From: Agrypnia vestita
Lineage: Eukaryota > Arthropoda > Insecta > Trichoptera > Phryganeidae
Direction of reading: 5' to 3'
Assembly (NCBI GenBank): GCA_016648135.1
Contig: JADDOH010000137.1
Span: 213,885-277,884, forward strand
DNA: 64,000 nt
Shown here in pieces: positions 10,726 through 23,138 of the stretch. The notes under the pieces are model-generated. The model was not told the origin of the DNA, searched no databases, and saw only the letters and a list, made by a program, of their open reading frames with translations. The position numbers and the translations under genes were made by a program. Numbering within the stretch: the first letter of the stretch is position 1; the number at the start of each line of letters is the position of its first letter.

Positions 10726-12060
10726 TATGATTGTGTTTAATACACAGAGTCTATCAGAGCATTTATAGCTATCCTTACCGTGGTTGATTGGAGGTACGAG
10801 TCAGTCAACCTGACATTTTTGACATATGACTTATTTTTTATCTATTGGAAATTACGGTGACTATAATTTCCTAGAGCTGGAGAATAAAGTTATAAAATGT
10901 ACATATACTCTATTGCACTTACATTTGTCACGGTGTAATTTTGTAATATTTTTATGAACATTGTGTTTTATTTTAAGCCTTCGGAAGTAAAAAATATTTT
11001 ATTGGTGGCACTGAATATTTTCAGCGAGTCCGCTGGCATCTTGCTATTCCCATCATAGACTGTGGTGTTTAATTGTCATATAAATGTATATATACCTATG
11101 TTGTTTTTTCGCGATAGAATTGAGTATTTTTACATTTTTGGCATCAAAGTTTAACGATACATAAATATTACTCATAAAACATTTAAAATATTTTTTTCAT
11201 ATTTCTTAATTCTTTTATGGATTTATTTGTTTAAATGAAAATTATTCCATTCCTTAACACCAACATTCATCATACAATCATTGAGTTTTTTATTGTTTTA
11301 TCAGTAATACCTTCATAATTTCGCATAAACAATTTTTCTTGCTTAAATAATACTTTCATTATTTGACATCAACATTTACCATAGAATAATTAACAATTTT
11401 TCTTGCTTAAATAATTCTTTCATTATTTTACATCAACATTTAACATACAATCATTAACGATTTTTTTATTATTTAAATAAGATTCATAAAGTAATCAACG
11501 ATTTTTCTTATTTGAATATAATTCATGCGTTTTTTGAAAACAACGTTTACCACATAATTATATCGATTTTTTATGTTTTTATAATAATAAAACCCTCTCA
11601 TTATTTGACACCAATATTCACAATATAATCACAAATGATTTTTCATTTTAGTAAAAAATATTTTCTTCATTCGACAACATTCCTACAATAAGTATTTAAA
11701 TATTGTAAAGTTGCATATTTGGCGATGACAGCAAAATTGCATTCCGGCGTAGACATGCATTTGTTTATTATTAATTGACGCGTTGGTTTACTTAGTGGTG
11801 CGACGTGATTGTTTTAATTTAAACTAAATTAAACTTTGTAATGCAAAACACCTTGAATTAATTTACACTAGGTACTATAGTTCAAAAAGAGCAGTTCCTC
11901 TCATCATTATGTGTAATTAACAGTTTTCAAACCATCGAAATCCAAAACTTGAATTCTGAGAATAAAACTCGTAAATAATATCATATTCCTACAAAAATCA
12001 CCCCCACAGCTTCGCAACCCGTTACTCTGCTCGAGTAAGATGACATCATTTCTATAATTA
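10726..12060. other. AT-rich interval without a recognised gene
   Basis: Short imperfect repeats of the type (c)atcaacatttaccatacaatcatt recur between about 11250 and 11660. Otherwise I see no coding sequence or transposon end. Confidence 0.4.
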
Positions 12061-12065
12061 GGTTA

Positions 12066-12120
12066 AATTACACCTGACGATGAGAGGGATTGCTCCTCTC
12101 GAAACTATAGTAATGATTTT
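12066..12120 (+). ncRNA. hammerhead-like ribozyme motif
   Basis: CTGACGA (12074-12080), one extra T, a perfect 6-bp stem GAGAGG/CCTCTC (12082-12087, 12095-12100) with a 7-nt loop, GAA (12101-12103), the palindrome ACTATAGT (12104-12111), then A. The order matches hammerhead core, stem II, GAA, palindromic stem III and cleavage triplet GTA. Stem I is weak: the first pair fails. The extra base after CTGACGA recurs at the other loci in this window. Probably a relic of a terminal repeat, not an active ribozyme. Confidence 0.5.
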
Positions 12121-12285
12121 TTTTACGCTTCAACAGGCCAGGAGGCCCAATTACAGAAGCGAAATACATTACAAAACACCCAGTATATCACATAGATTAA
12201 AATTGTGACCTCACCGGGAATCGAATCCGGAACCCTCGGTGTGGAAAACCAATCATACCCACGGCGCTACAAGGGCCGCCACTTT
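12120..12285 (-). repeat. tRNA-derived SINE-like element
   Basis: On the minus strand the segment at about 12282-12208 reads like a tRNA. It has a box A-like tagcgccgtgggtatgatt and a box B-like ggattcgattcc, and four of five T-stem pairs hold around the ttcgatt loop. The body runs down to a T run near 12120 on the plus strand, which is an A-rich stretch on the minus strand. I infer a SINE with its tRNA-related head at the 12280 side. Confidence 0.55.
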
Positions 12286-12639
12286 TTTTATTAATTTAAC
12301 TCTTTTTTTAATTATAATCTTTTTTATTTATTTATAAAATATAAGTGATAGTAAAAATATTAATAATATATACGATATAATGATAATTTAAATAATAATA
12401 TATTTAAATTTAATCATATTAAATTTAATTAATTAAATATTAACTAATATAATAAATAATTAATAAACTATAATTGAACTCAACGTGTGTGTATTATAAA
12501 CTTTAATTTAGTTTAAATTAAAATGCATTTGTGTGTTCACATATTTTCCATAAAATCAGTCACTTTTAATATTACCGATTCAACAAATTTAAATAACACG
12601 TAATACGGAGTCACCTGTCCAATTTTAACGTGTATTAAC

Positions 12640-12950
12640 TTCGCGCCCAGCCCCGGCACATGTCGTTTCAGTGAAGACACCGGGGTGCATGCATATATGC
12701 ATAGAATGGCTCTTTCTCACTTATTACTTACACGAGTGACACAAATCTGGTAACATGGAAATTTCACCAAGTTCTAACAGACATGGAACGACGTGCTGGA
12801 GACATCTGCCCCGACTCGGTCCATTCTGATTTATGTTGCCCCGGGGGAGAGGAGAGTCGTGGCTCGTGACCCACATTGCACTGCACATCCGTGTACTTGC
12901 CTCAAAGCTTACCTCTAAGCTGGATGGCTCTCTGCGACGCGTGTAAGTAC
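12640..12950 (+). other. GC-richer block ending in a strong splice-donor sequence
   Basis: A GC-rich island in AT-rich DNA ends at gacgcgt|gtaagtac, where GTAAGT (12943-12948) fits the 5' splice-site consensus well. No long open frame crosses it; frames starting at 12778 and 12785 stop early. If it is an exon it is probably non-coding or 5' untranslated. It could also be chance plus an unrecognised repeat. Confidence 0.2.
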
Positions 12951-15260
12951 TTTTCAGTGTTCAAGAAAAATAGCGGTGAAAAATTTTTTAAAATAAGAGA
13001 TTTTCTTATTTTTTTAATTGAATTTTTTATTCTTTGAGTAGGTAAGACAAGAATCTATAACTCCTAGTATTATATGTACCGAATCACATATGTGAGGTTT
13101 AAAGGCAAAGGCAATCATGGAGGATTATTAATTTAGGATTTAATTATGGGAAACATACCCCATAAAATTATAGAAAACATGATTTTGAAAGGGATAGATA
13201 CATGTAATCTATAATTTAGTGAAAACATTTTTTAATTTTTTTAGATATTATTGCCTTTTATTTTGTACCCCAGAAATAATTAATATATATTTCATTCAAA
13301 TAAGCATCACTTATTTTTTTGCTTCCTCTTAAAATTCTTTATATTTTCTTCATCCCTAATGTCCCCCGGTAGTGTAGGTACTATAAAATCTCATTCCACT
13401 CTGCATGATTTTGAGATCTTATTTTCTTTCTTAACGGTAATCTTATTTATTCATTTTCGTCACGGATTTCAATTCACGAATAGTTGAAATCTGTTATTGA
13501 TAATGAGAGAAGTTCGTTAGAAGAGAATTAAATATATATTGGAATGCAACAGCATTTTTTCAATTCATAATATTTGATGAATGAAAAATAAATTTGCAAA
13601 AAATTTCACAAAAAAACTTCACACAGTTATCAAAATTATGTTAAGTAACTTTACTGTTATTCCTGTAAATAATATGTAAGCTATGCGAATTTCATAACGT
13701 CAGTGTTCACCGTTCGAAGTTACTTCGAGTACGCTCTCTTATTAAAGCCAATTCGCTTTATAATATTTACACTATGGTATTTCTACTAGGCTTCGAACAA
13801 AACATTTAAAACATTGAGATCATTCAGTGAATGCGGTGGCTTTAAGTTCCAAATTGGAGAACAGCTTTTATGAAAACACCAGGGAAGTTATTCTTTCATT
13901 TATAAGGATAAAAGAATATCATTTATATTGTTTCTAAAGGGCATTTATGCCCATTTAGATTTTTTTTATCTTTATCAGTTATTTTGCATATAAAATTAAT
14001 TTGACAATTTTTCACCCACATGGGAATTCCATATCTGAGGTCTAAATAGAAATTTAAAAAAAAAAAAAATAGAAAAACTAGTCCACCTCAACACAGGATT
14101 CCCTAGCAAGGAGAAATAAGTACACATACACCATCAACCATATATTGTACATACTACATTACATACTTATACTTGTATCTGAATAGAACCAAATAAAAAA
14201 AGAAAAATAATTTAAAAAAAATATTCACATAGGACTTCTAATACGTAATACTTTTTACAAATAACTATTCATACATGATAAATTTAATACATTTTTTATT
14301 TGTAGTGCTCAGTCACAATAAAAAGATCCATTCGCCAGTACACAAAATGAACGATATCTAATTGACAAGTTTTCACGTTTGTAATAAAAATATAGAAATA
14401 TCTAAAAATATCTTCTAGTAATTAAAAACTTATTTTTTGTGTCGATTTTTTCATATCTTTATAATATCTAATCAGTCTCAGCAATGAAAAATATGTATTA
14501 ATATTACACAAACATGTTTAAACTCATTTAATTGCTTAATATACAATAACAAAAAAAACACTGTACGAACATAATAACTCATTACACAGTTAACGAGAAA
14601 ATAATTATAAAAATTATATTGTACGATTCATATCTCACTGCAACAATCTGTGTTAAGACGAGGTACCTTTAAAATTAGTCGTTTAAGGTAATCATAACAA
14701 ATAAGTAGAAATAAAAGATAAATTTGTGAAAGACGTTTAAATTGAAACAATGTAAATATGAAATATTATAAATAAAAAAGAAACTATTTGAACAAAATTA
14801 AGTAAATGAAGTTTACTTATAGAAATCTATTTGACATGAGAAATTATTAATTTACCAATTTTAAATAATTCTTTTACACAGCTCTAGCCATGAGTATACA
14901 TATACATGAAGATAATTTGAATGTTTGTCTGGTCTAAAGGTAAGATGCTCGCTGGAACACAAATCCGTATTGAAATAGAAAATTAAGTTTTATCTAGCCG
15001 CGGGTCCAAATTTGAAATATTTTATCTCATACATTCGTCAAATACATCAAGTATCATAAATACAAAAATGCTTTCTGTTATTACTACATTTAAATAATTG
15101 TAAACGTAAATATATTATCCAGATCAAAGAAGAAATAAAAGTGTGCATTTTATTCCAAAATTATCCTGCAAATCTATTATTAAAATATTTTAAAAAAAAT
15201 CAATTCAGCATTTTTTTATCAATAGAATAAATTTCTTTAAATGAAAATGTTCGAATGCTA
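12951..15260. other. AT-rich interval without a recognised gene
   Basis: No open frame above chance, no terminal repeats and no coding homology were noticed in these 2.3 kb. A short AT-rich duplication-like area is present around 14000-14600 but is not convincing. Confidence 0.4.
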
Positions 15261-15264
15261 ATTG

Positions 15265-15720
15265 TACGCATTTACAAAATGGCCGTTCGCCATCCACCTG
15301 GTCTCGAATATTGGGATACGAGCCGGAAAAACGGGAGACAATTACACTTTACGGATATTTTTTGCACTTCCAGCAATTTGCCATTCGGAATAACCCCATT
15401 TTCAAAGATTATTAATGTCGTTTGACGCCGATATGTATTTGCGGGAAACGCGATTCGAAACGCCGCGCCGCGAAAAAAGCGCGGCCGGCACAAGAGAGAA
15501 TTGAGAGCGAATCCAAAAAGAAAAAACATCGAACAATTTATTTGAAAAAGGTCACGGAGAGTAGAGCGGGAAACTTTGGACGTGTTTGAAAAAACTCGTA
15601 TTTGGAATGGAATACGAGAGATCCGCGGAATAGTTTGAGTAAATAGCTACGCGTACCATAATACTAAGCAGTACACTGCGCTTGTTTACATGCGTTGGTA
15701 TTATGGGAGGTTGTGTGCGC
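15265..15720. other. CpG-rich single-copy-looking block
   Basis: The block holds acgccgcgccgcgaaaaaag, gcgcggccggca and a dense set of CG steps in otherwise AT-rich DNA. It is not related to any other repeat I saw in the window. Open frames here (15272-15529 minus, 15690-15893 plus) have no recognisable domain. A regulatory element or promoter is a reasonable guess; nothing in the sequence proves it. Confidence 0.25.
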
Positions 15721-16047
15721 CATTGAAGTATACAAAACGCAAATGGCTGTTTTGGAAAAGAGCTTACTTCACCTCCAACTGCATACTAACCTTTGAATTC
15801 TTAGCATATCTGCTACCCCCAAACCTTGACTTTCTTCCATTAATAACTAATGGCAAATCATTAACATTGAGCATAACTATAATTCGATTTTAAAAATTAC
15901 GTGTGTTAAAAATAATATTAAGGTTAAAATATAAAAATACTGGAAATGTTTTAAGGTTTTAAGGTTACATCCGTCACAGAAAAGATGGGAGATTTAAAAA
16001 AATACTGTATCTTTTTCTAAAAATAACAGATATTATACAATAAAGTT

Positions 16048-16235
16048 GTGATGACCCAGGTAGATAGTGGGTCCTCGTCAAATTACGGTATTTTCTAGAG
16101 ATGTTTTCTGTTATATGAAAAATATTATAAAGTCGTAAAATAGTTGACGCGAGTTGAATTTACTATTATATATTATTTCATTTCGATCTCCTGGTCGCGG
16201 CCAACCACTGTGATGACCCAGGTAGATAGTAGGGC
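16048..16235. repeat. short direct repeat, 22 bp, about 160 bp apart
   Basis: tgatgacccaggtagatagt occurs at about 16049 and 16211, followed by a short g(t/g)gggtc-like similarity. The intervening sequence is AT-rich. It may be the ends of an old duplication. Confidence 0.5.
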
Positions 16236-16439
16236 ATCGGGTCTTGAAACATTTAATAATAATTTAGTATAGCTCCTGGTCCGGCACCAGAGTAAGACAA
16301 CCCATGGGGTGTTTGTTGAATATATAAGGCGAAGCAAATCTATAATACAAATCTTTCGATTGCATCTCAATGTAAATCATATTCTTATCACGGCTAACGG
16401 TGTAAGATGACCCTAATGTGGGTCCTACTAAATAATGAA

Positions 16440-17535
16440 GGTTAGTAAGTAGCAAAACGTCGCGTTCAAAATACAATATATTGGATTATTAAATATTTTA
16501 TTATTCTTTTATGTGAGCGCGCGCGATTGAGCGGCAGGATGCAACCGGTCGACTTCAACCATATGATGTAGCGATACAGTTGTTAAAAATTAAATATTCT
16601 ATACAGAAATATTACTACTGCTAAAATTCAACTTTTCATATGAAATAATTTTCTTACTATACGAAAATACTCTATACGATAAATTAACTAAAAATACTTT
16701 ATTAACTGACATCTTGGGTTCGCAGACGAAATTGATAATACCTAATGCCCTTTGAATTTACTAAGTATATTACCTAAATAGCCACAGCTATACCATCCTT
16801 TCCGTCAGGGACGAAACATAAAACACAGTTATACTCCTAAAAGTGCTACCTCTTACGCGACAAAAACACCTATTGCAGTCGGGCTATGAATATGAACTAT
16901 TTCCGCCTCATAATGGCGCCTGGAACCAATACTAAAACCTTTACTAGAAATAATAAATGCGAATAAATCTCGATAAATATAATATATACTATTCGTAATA
17001 CGTCGTTGAATTGGCACATGATTCGTCTAATGGATGAAGGACCCCGTTGTGTATCGTAATAACTTCAAATTCTTTTATAGGAGCAGTGTGGAAACAATTG
17101 CATAATATTACGTAATAAAAACATCTAACGAACCTAATAATCTATACATTTATGTTACAATAAAATACGTTCACTAGAAAGAATTCGTGTATTAGAAATA
17201 AAACATTTTCGATTGGAGACAAACCAGTAAAATCGTTCGAACGGCGCAAAGGGAAAAATTCACACATATTAAATAACACTGAAATTAATAATTATAAACA
17301 GTTTGTATTAGCATATTCTTACCTTGAATGGTTCCATCTTAGACGTGCATGAACCTGTTCATATTAATTCCGTGGGGAAATAATACATATATTTGCTATC
17401 TACGAAATACGACATTTTTGAAGCGAAACTTCTTTATAAAAAGTAGATAAGGTCTCGGGGATGGTTTGTTCGTAGGAATTTTATAACAGCCCGTGAGTTT
17501 ATATAAAATAATAGTTTCTTTGAATGCAAAATTTT
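16440..17535. other. AT-rich interval without a recognised gene
   Basis: No supported gene. I see no clear transposon ends. Confidence 0.4.
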
Positions 17536-17539
17536 TGTT

Positions 17540-18395
17540 TTAAACCCCCAGCATCTCTGCTGAGGGGGGTTAAGGCTCCGCGCCCGCCTAAACCCGGTGA
17601 CCAGCTTCCTAAGTGACTAAATGGCCCCCCTTGTTTCTCCGGAACTTACTGCATCCCGAGACTCTATCTCTTCTTTACGAGATGTGATCCCGTGACGCCC
17701 TTCTTTTAGGCTTATAATTGAGATGGCCGTACTCTTTTGGTACGAGTTTCTGATGATGAGTGTTGTCTTGAGGCGCCTTTCTTTTAGGCCGGTGTTTGAA
17801 GAATCATGTACTCTTTTGGTACGAATTGATGACGACATTAGCCTCCTTTGCGGGCATAGTCAGCGATGTTTCAAATTGTTGTGCAATCTCATTATGCCTT
17901 TTCAGAATGGCGTCCCACGATTCTGCATCTTGCAACATTTACTTTGGTCAAATGTTAGGGTGTTAGTAACATATTTATAATATCCCAGCTACTCTATGTG
18001 AGTGAATGATTTTTATACTGCATCTGGCTCTGTCTTTTTACAGAGGATGAAATAGAAGTTAACGTTTTCTATTGAGATTTCATAGCATTCAGGCATGAAA
18101 ATCCTTCCAAAGTCAGAGAATTCACGACGTTGGTTCACGCTGTTTTTGAGCAGGATGAGGCGCGAAGGTCGAGTCTAGTGGCCACTCCGATCAACAAGGG
18201 AGGTCCCGCTTTTAAGAGTACCTCACAGGGGCTTGCGCGGATTCCAGGCTTATGACACGAGCGTCATCCACAACCTCACCTAGCTCAACGTTCATAAACC
18301 AGAAAACTCCAATTTCAGTTAGATCTCCCCATTCTGTCCTTTACTCGTCGTTCTGAAGCTACTTGTTAAGCCGGATATACCGAGGTACTCAAACC
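17540..18395 (-). pseudogene. degenerate coding-like remnant, possibly retrotransposon gag region
   Basis: On the minus strand several frame pieces read like protein, not AT-rich noise. An ATG frame (17938-17804) gives MLQDAESWDAILKRHNEIAQ and continues to a stop after SYQKST. A further piece in the same frame is rich in KPKR. Upstream, 18250-18000 shows pieces such as VNQRREFSDFGRIF. Stops and frameshifts separate them. A 55-60-bp direct duplication is present (cttttaggc to ctcttttggtacga, twice between 17703 and 17826). The region lies directly downstream, on the same strand, of the promoter-like block at 18396-19335. I therefore infer the LTR-plus-gag start of a dead retroelement, but no diagnostic motif is visible. 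Confidence 0.3.
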
Positions 18396-19335
18396 ATAAA
18401 GAGTTAGCTGAAGACCGGATTGCGCAATACTTATGCAACACAATTATTATAAGGCTACTAAGCGTTTCTTATAGAATTACGTGTATTCAATTATTAGTAA
18501 AAATAGTATAAAAATTCCCATACTTTAAAATATATTCGTTCGGAAGAATTTCTCGTACGATTTGGATTGATATCTAGTTATGCAATACATAACGCGTCGA
18601 CAATTATTATGAATCTATTAAGCACTGCTTATAGAGCTCCGTAAAATAAATTGTTAATATTAATGGTATGAAAATCCCCATGCATCAAAATATATTCGTT
18701 TGGGAGATATTCCCGTACGAATTGAGCCAATATCACACAAGAAATCGTGATATTAATTATACATCATTGCTCCGATTTTAAATCTTCCCAAAACAAATAC
18801 ATTTCAATAGTGAAAATAATTAATCGATAGATAATACAAATGTGTTCCTTAGCTGTTACACAGTGGCGGTATGATCCTCTCTGGTACTGATGAATGGTAG
18901 ATTCCTCCATACGTCCGGGCAGCAACTCCGTCCGCAAATGCTGTTCTCCAAATGAAGTCTCTGGCAGTAGTCTCTCGGGCAGCGCTTCCGCTCGCAGGTC
19001 TGGTCTCGAAATGAAGGGGGCTGAGTATATCGTGTTCGCTCCTTTTATAGTAACGATTGCACCATACCTCCGAAATCCACGCTAGTGCAGTGACTCATCC
19101 TATGCGCGATGACTTCACCGGCGGCGCTCGCCATTGGCCGGATTCAGTCATCAGGACGGTCGCCTCCGGCTCAACCCGTCGAAGGCAAAGCGCGCCTGTG
19201 ATTGGTCCGTTTCGTTAAAATAACAGTAAAGCACCCGCTACACGCGAGACTTGCTGTTCCGATTCATAAATAATAAAGGCTCGTTCGCACCTACTCACAA
19301 GGTCGAGTCTATTAGGATTGGCAAACAATATTAAT
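18396..19335 (-). repeat. LTR-/promoter-like dispersed block, copy 2
   Basis: It shares with 2011-3330 the ordered blocks agctgaagaccgg, tctcgtacgattt, aatcgtgatat, aaatgtgttcc, attgg-type boxes, gttaaaa, aataataaag and gcacctact. Two internal units, each with (a/t)cgtacg(a/g), are about 180 bp apart. The minus-strand reading gives a conventional promoter (see 19041-19205) followed by leader-like sequence and then the gag-like remnant. The divergence from copy 1 is considerable, so the family is old. Confidence 0.5.
19041..19205 (-). promoter_or_regulatory. CCAAT/CCAAT/TATA promoter module
   Basis: On the minus strand, CCAAT boxes at 19205-19201 (ggaccaatc) and 19137-19133 (ggccaatgg) precede a good TATA box, ctataaaagg (19050-19041), about 85 bp further on. 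This is a textbook RNA polymerase II arrangement pointing towards 18396. The related copy at 3.2 kb keeps both CCAAT boxes but not the TATA box. Confidence 0.5.
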
Positions 19336-19649
19336 TTAACACAGAATTATATCTATGGTATAATAAAGATCTAAGAAATATTACTTGTATAGCTGAATAT
19401 TCAATATTTTGTTAGCCTCTTGTAATATATAGAATCTTGAGAAGAAATATATCAGGCTTTTACTTTTAAACGATTCAAACCAGAAGAAATATATTCTTGA
19501 TGTCCATACTTGGCTTTTTTGAATATTATTATTTTAAGATTTTCTAAATTTATTAAATCTATCTCTATGTCGACCATCACAAAGTGAAAAACAAATATTT
19601 ACAGTCACGAGGTGGTAGAATAAGAAGGTATTACGTACTATCGAATCTT

Positions 19650-19950
19650 CTCGTATGGTCACGAATCTGGAAACGACTGGGTCATTCTCATAGATTCTGG
19701 AACTATCGTGACGTGATATTTATCTATAAAGGGGGCTGCTGAACAAAAGCTTTTTTGATGTCTCACGATTGCGACATTACCAGCTATGAAAACCACAGCA
19801 GTGTAAGAAGCGCATGTTTAACCGAGTGATAACAATTCGGCACGAGTACCTACAGGCAAGCGAGACGTTTGTTTTTTTTTTTAATTAATAAAACTTTAAT
19901 TAAATTTAAATATTTCATTCATCCCCACAGCCACGTCTCGTAACGGTATG
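19650..19950 (+). repeat. LTR-like block with heat-shock-element-like site, copy 1
   Basis: It contains TTCtgGAA (19695-19702), TATAAA (19725-19730), gagtacctacaggcaagcgag, a poly-T and aataaaact segment, and an end tttcattcatccccacagccacgtctcgt. The same order occurs near 33.0 and 41.4 kb. The terminal cgtctcgtaac is almost the inverse of tgtaacgagacg, which opens the 32782 copy, as expected of LTR termini. No internal retroelement region is attached, so a solo LTR is the likely state. Confidence 0.45.
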
Positions 19951-20509
19951 TTTATAAAATTTTAACTTTATCTTATCTACACTGTAAATATATGTTATCG
20001 AGTATAATAGTAGTAATATTCTAATATAATTCCCATATTTTGTTTATTCATTTTTTTCAGGATTTGAATATTTGTGAGGATAAGGAATCGTAACTAAAAT
20101 AAGTGAAATTGTATTCAGTATTATTTGTATACCCACATAAATAAATCTCACATGCTTCCGGTGTTATTCGTAATTAGATTAACACAATTCAGCAATAAAG
20201 CATTGGAAGATAATTAAATTGTTGCCGTACAAAGTTAAATTGTAGTAGTCCAAACGCACCTCACGTAACACAACACAACATTGACGCGTAGACTGTTGAC
20301 ATGAATGTACTACCCGACTAAATGGAAACCCGGAATAAGCCAACAAAGTTTTGCAAATGGCTGAAACGATAAGAATAATGAAATATTCATACCCATGCAA
20401 ATTTCACTACAAAAAGAATCATCACAATTCGAATACTAATAATTCGAAACAAGAAAAAACGTATAAACAATCACTTAACAAAATAACTCGAAAAAATATT
20501 CTTAATTTA

Positions 20510-21075
20510 CTCCCTTTCTTTTCACTCGTAGCGTCTGCTTGTCTATTTGTCGTCTTGTCTGCTTATCTGACGAAAAAAATTTGGATCGATTTTTAACCCT
20601 TTTCCCGTGATCCAATCGAGCTGAAACTTGCAAGCAGACTCGTGGCGACAATCAAGAAGATCTATCAAATTTTCGTTAAAAAAAATTAATAATTATAGTA
20701 TAATTTCGGATTTTTAGAAATTTTAATGGTTTTTTCAAATTGGAATCATTACCAAAGTTTGATTACTAGCAACGGCGGCCCGATAACGTCGCGGAATATT
20801 TTCTAAATTTGAATTACTCCGTCGGTATACATAATAGGTACTTCACTACGAATTTCGAAAATCTAAATTGACTGACAAATGTTTTTAGAATTTAATCTTC
20901 AAAGCATGAAGTGTCTTATCAAAGCTCAAAACGTCTGACTTTTTAAATATATATAAAATTACTGTGAGTTTAGTGTTATGTTATATGTTTTAATTCGTCT
21001 TTAATTGTTGTTTTATTTTACAAAGAAAGGGACAATAATAAAAACTTGGTTTTTATGGGTTACTTTTTTTAGACA
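20510..21075 (+). repeat. dispersed repeat family D, copy 1
   Basis: It starts ctccctttctttt and includes gatccaatcgagctgaaact, gacaatcaagaagatctatc and aataattatagtataattt. It ends with gaaaggga followed by aataaaaacttggtttttat. Matching copies lie at 26335-26650 and 36500-36820, all on the plus strand. The outer ctccctttct and agaaagggag are inverse of one another, suggesting short terminal inverted repeats. This copy carries extra sequence in the middle. Identity unknown. Confidence 0.6.
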
Positions 21076-23138
21076 TTATTTTAAAAAATGTGACATTATC
21101 TTACCTGGAAGTTGTTAAGGAAATTTAGATGTCTAACGATTGCCGCAGGTAAAAAAATGTAATCCTGAAAATCTGATCCAAAGAAGGATTATTTGAGCCG
21201 AAAATCTCTCTCTTGGAGTTGCGGGTGACGTCATCTGTTGAAGGAATATTATGTGGGAAGATGGGAGAAAGGCTCCAGGAGAGATGATCTGATGAATAGC
21301 TACTAAATCTAAGTAGTTGCGAGGAAGAATAATCTAGGCACGGATATTACAGATATGTTTCGATTGATCACTATATAATTATAAATTATTAAATATATTA
21401 AGAGCTACTATTATTATTCTTATGAAGAAGGATTATTGCGTTCATTACATGGAGCCCAGCAATCAAAGCCTTCAAAAGATTATTGGAAGGTGCAAGTAGT
21501 GGTGATCACACGGCGTTAAGAATGATACGGTAGATATCATGAGCTGGATAAGGACAGCAAAGGACATAACGGGGGTACCAAAGAGGTGTCCAGGCCCTAT
21601 GAAGGGCTATTAGGCTATTGATAATGATGCCTTTTGAATTTAATTTTATGGATTGATTTCTGTACGAAATATTCCAATATAATTTCGAGATGACGCAGGT
21701 ACCTGTATACATGTTAAAACTGCTGCTTCATATCCTATACTTTTGAATCACTAGCATATGACTAACATTATGCCATTACTTGTATTTTTAGTCTCAGTGA
21801 ATCCAACAAAAAGGATTTAATTTTATCAACCCCAATTTTTAAGGGTAGACCCTAAATTAATAATTTGTTCTGGGTTCAATTAATTTTGTCTAATTCTGGC
21901 ACATCTGGCCAAATGTGTTATTTATAAGACTTACCGAATGTTTTTCTTATCTTTGATAAGAGTATTGATGAGATATTATTATATATGTATAAATATAACA
22001 AAAACCCATCTCTGTCATGTCACCCTGTAACTGAAGAAATCTTAAGGGTTATTTCACGATATACGTAAATTTTTGCGTCACTGCTTCACATAAACTAACG
22101 CTGCACAGTCTATGGTTGAAGTTTTTCATCCCTATAAAACAGTTGAATATATAGATGTTGCCGCTCTTAATGAGACTTCTATTTTTATTATTAAGTATAA
22201 AGCAATATTTTTTGTTGTATATATTATGACCTTCATCCGAATTATTAACATATACACTTGATTTGAAAATGTTTTTATCTCTATATAGACCAGTTTTTAT
22301 ATTCACAATATTTTTAAGTATGAACAAAGCTATCGATGGCTTTGCGATATATCTTGAAAAATAACGATCCCTCTGGGAACAAACATCCAGTAATTGTATT
22401 CTTGAAAAAAAATTAATCACACTTGAAAATATTGAATTATTCTGGTGGTAGATGTAATTCCGCGATAACGTCTTCTTCTGTTGTCCAGTAATTTTCCTGG
22501 CCGTCACGTCTTAGGGCGGAAAAAATCTAGTATATTTATAACAGCAATAGATACTAGCGCACAATAGTATTTGGCAGCAATATTACTCACTAATGTATTA
22601 TATTATAACTATCTGCAATCGCCATTCCACACACAAGCGGGAGAAAGGAAACAAATGGAACGTAATGTATTTCCACCAATAAGGCGACAGGCACGTGAGT
22701 AAAATATTACTTGGCATAACTCTTCATCAACGTAAGGACCGGAGGAAAGAAATAATTCATCTAATCTTTTTCATAATTAATATGAGAACCCATTTTCTTA
22801 ATGTATCCAACTAAAAAAAACAGGAAATAATCCAATTTATCCTAATAAATATGATGCTTACATAATGTTCCGTATGAAGAACGTAGACCATAAATATAAA
22901 ATAAAATATAATAACTTTGTTTTTAAACACATTCTATAACAGCGAAACCCATTTAATTTTGACCCCAATAATTCAAAATTCCAACTATCGGGGTTCGCAA
23001 ATTCAAAGAGAACAATAATTATAGATAACCGTAAAATAAAGATAAATATTTTCGATTACGGCCATGTAAGCGTGACGAATTGGAAAATAAACATGTAAAA
23101 AAAATTCACTATTGACAACAGCATATACTAAAGTAATA
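21076..23138. other. interval without a recognised gene
   Basis: AT-rich sequence. A GTG-initiated frame of 152 codons (22507-22049, minus) is the longest, but it has no ATG near its start, no domain and the composition of the background. I see no transposon ends. Confidence 0.4.

Noticed and set aside
22049..22507. 152-codon minus-strand open frame
   Set aside because: It begins with GTG, not ATG, has background composition and no recognisable domain.
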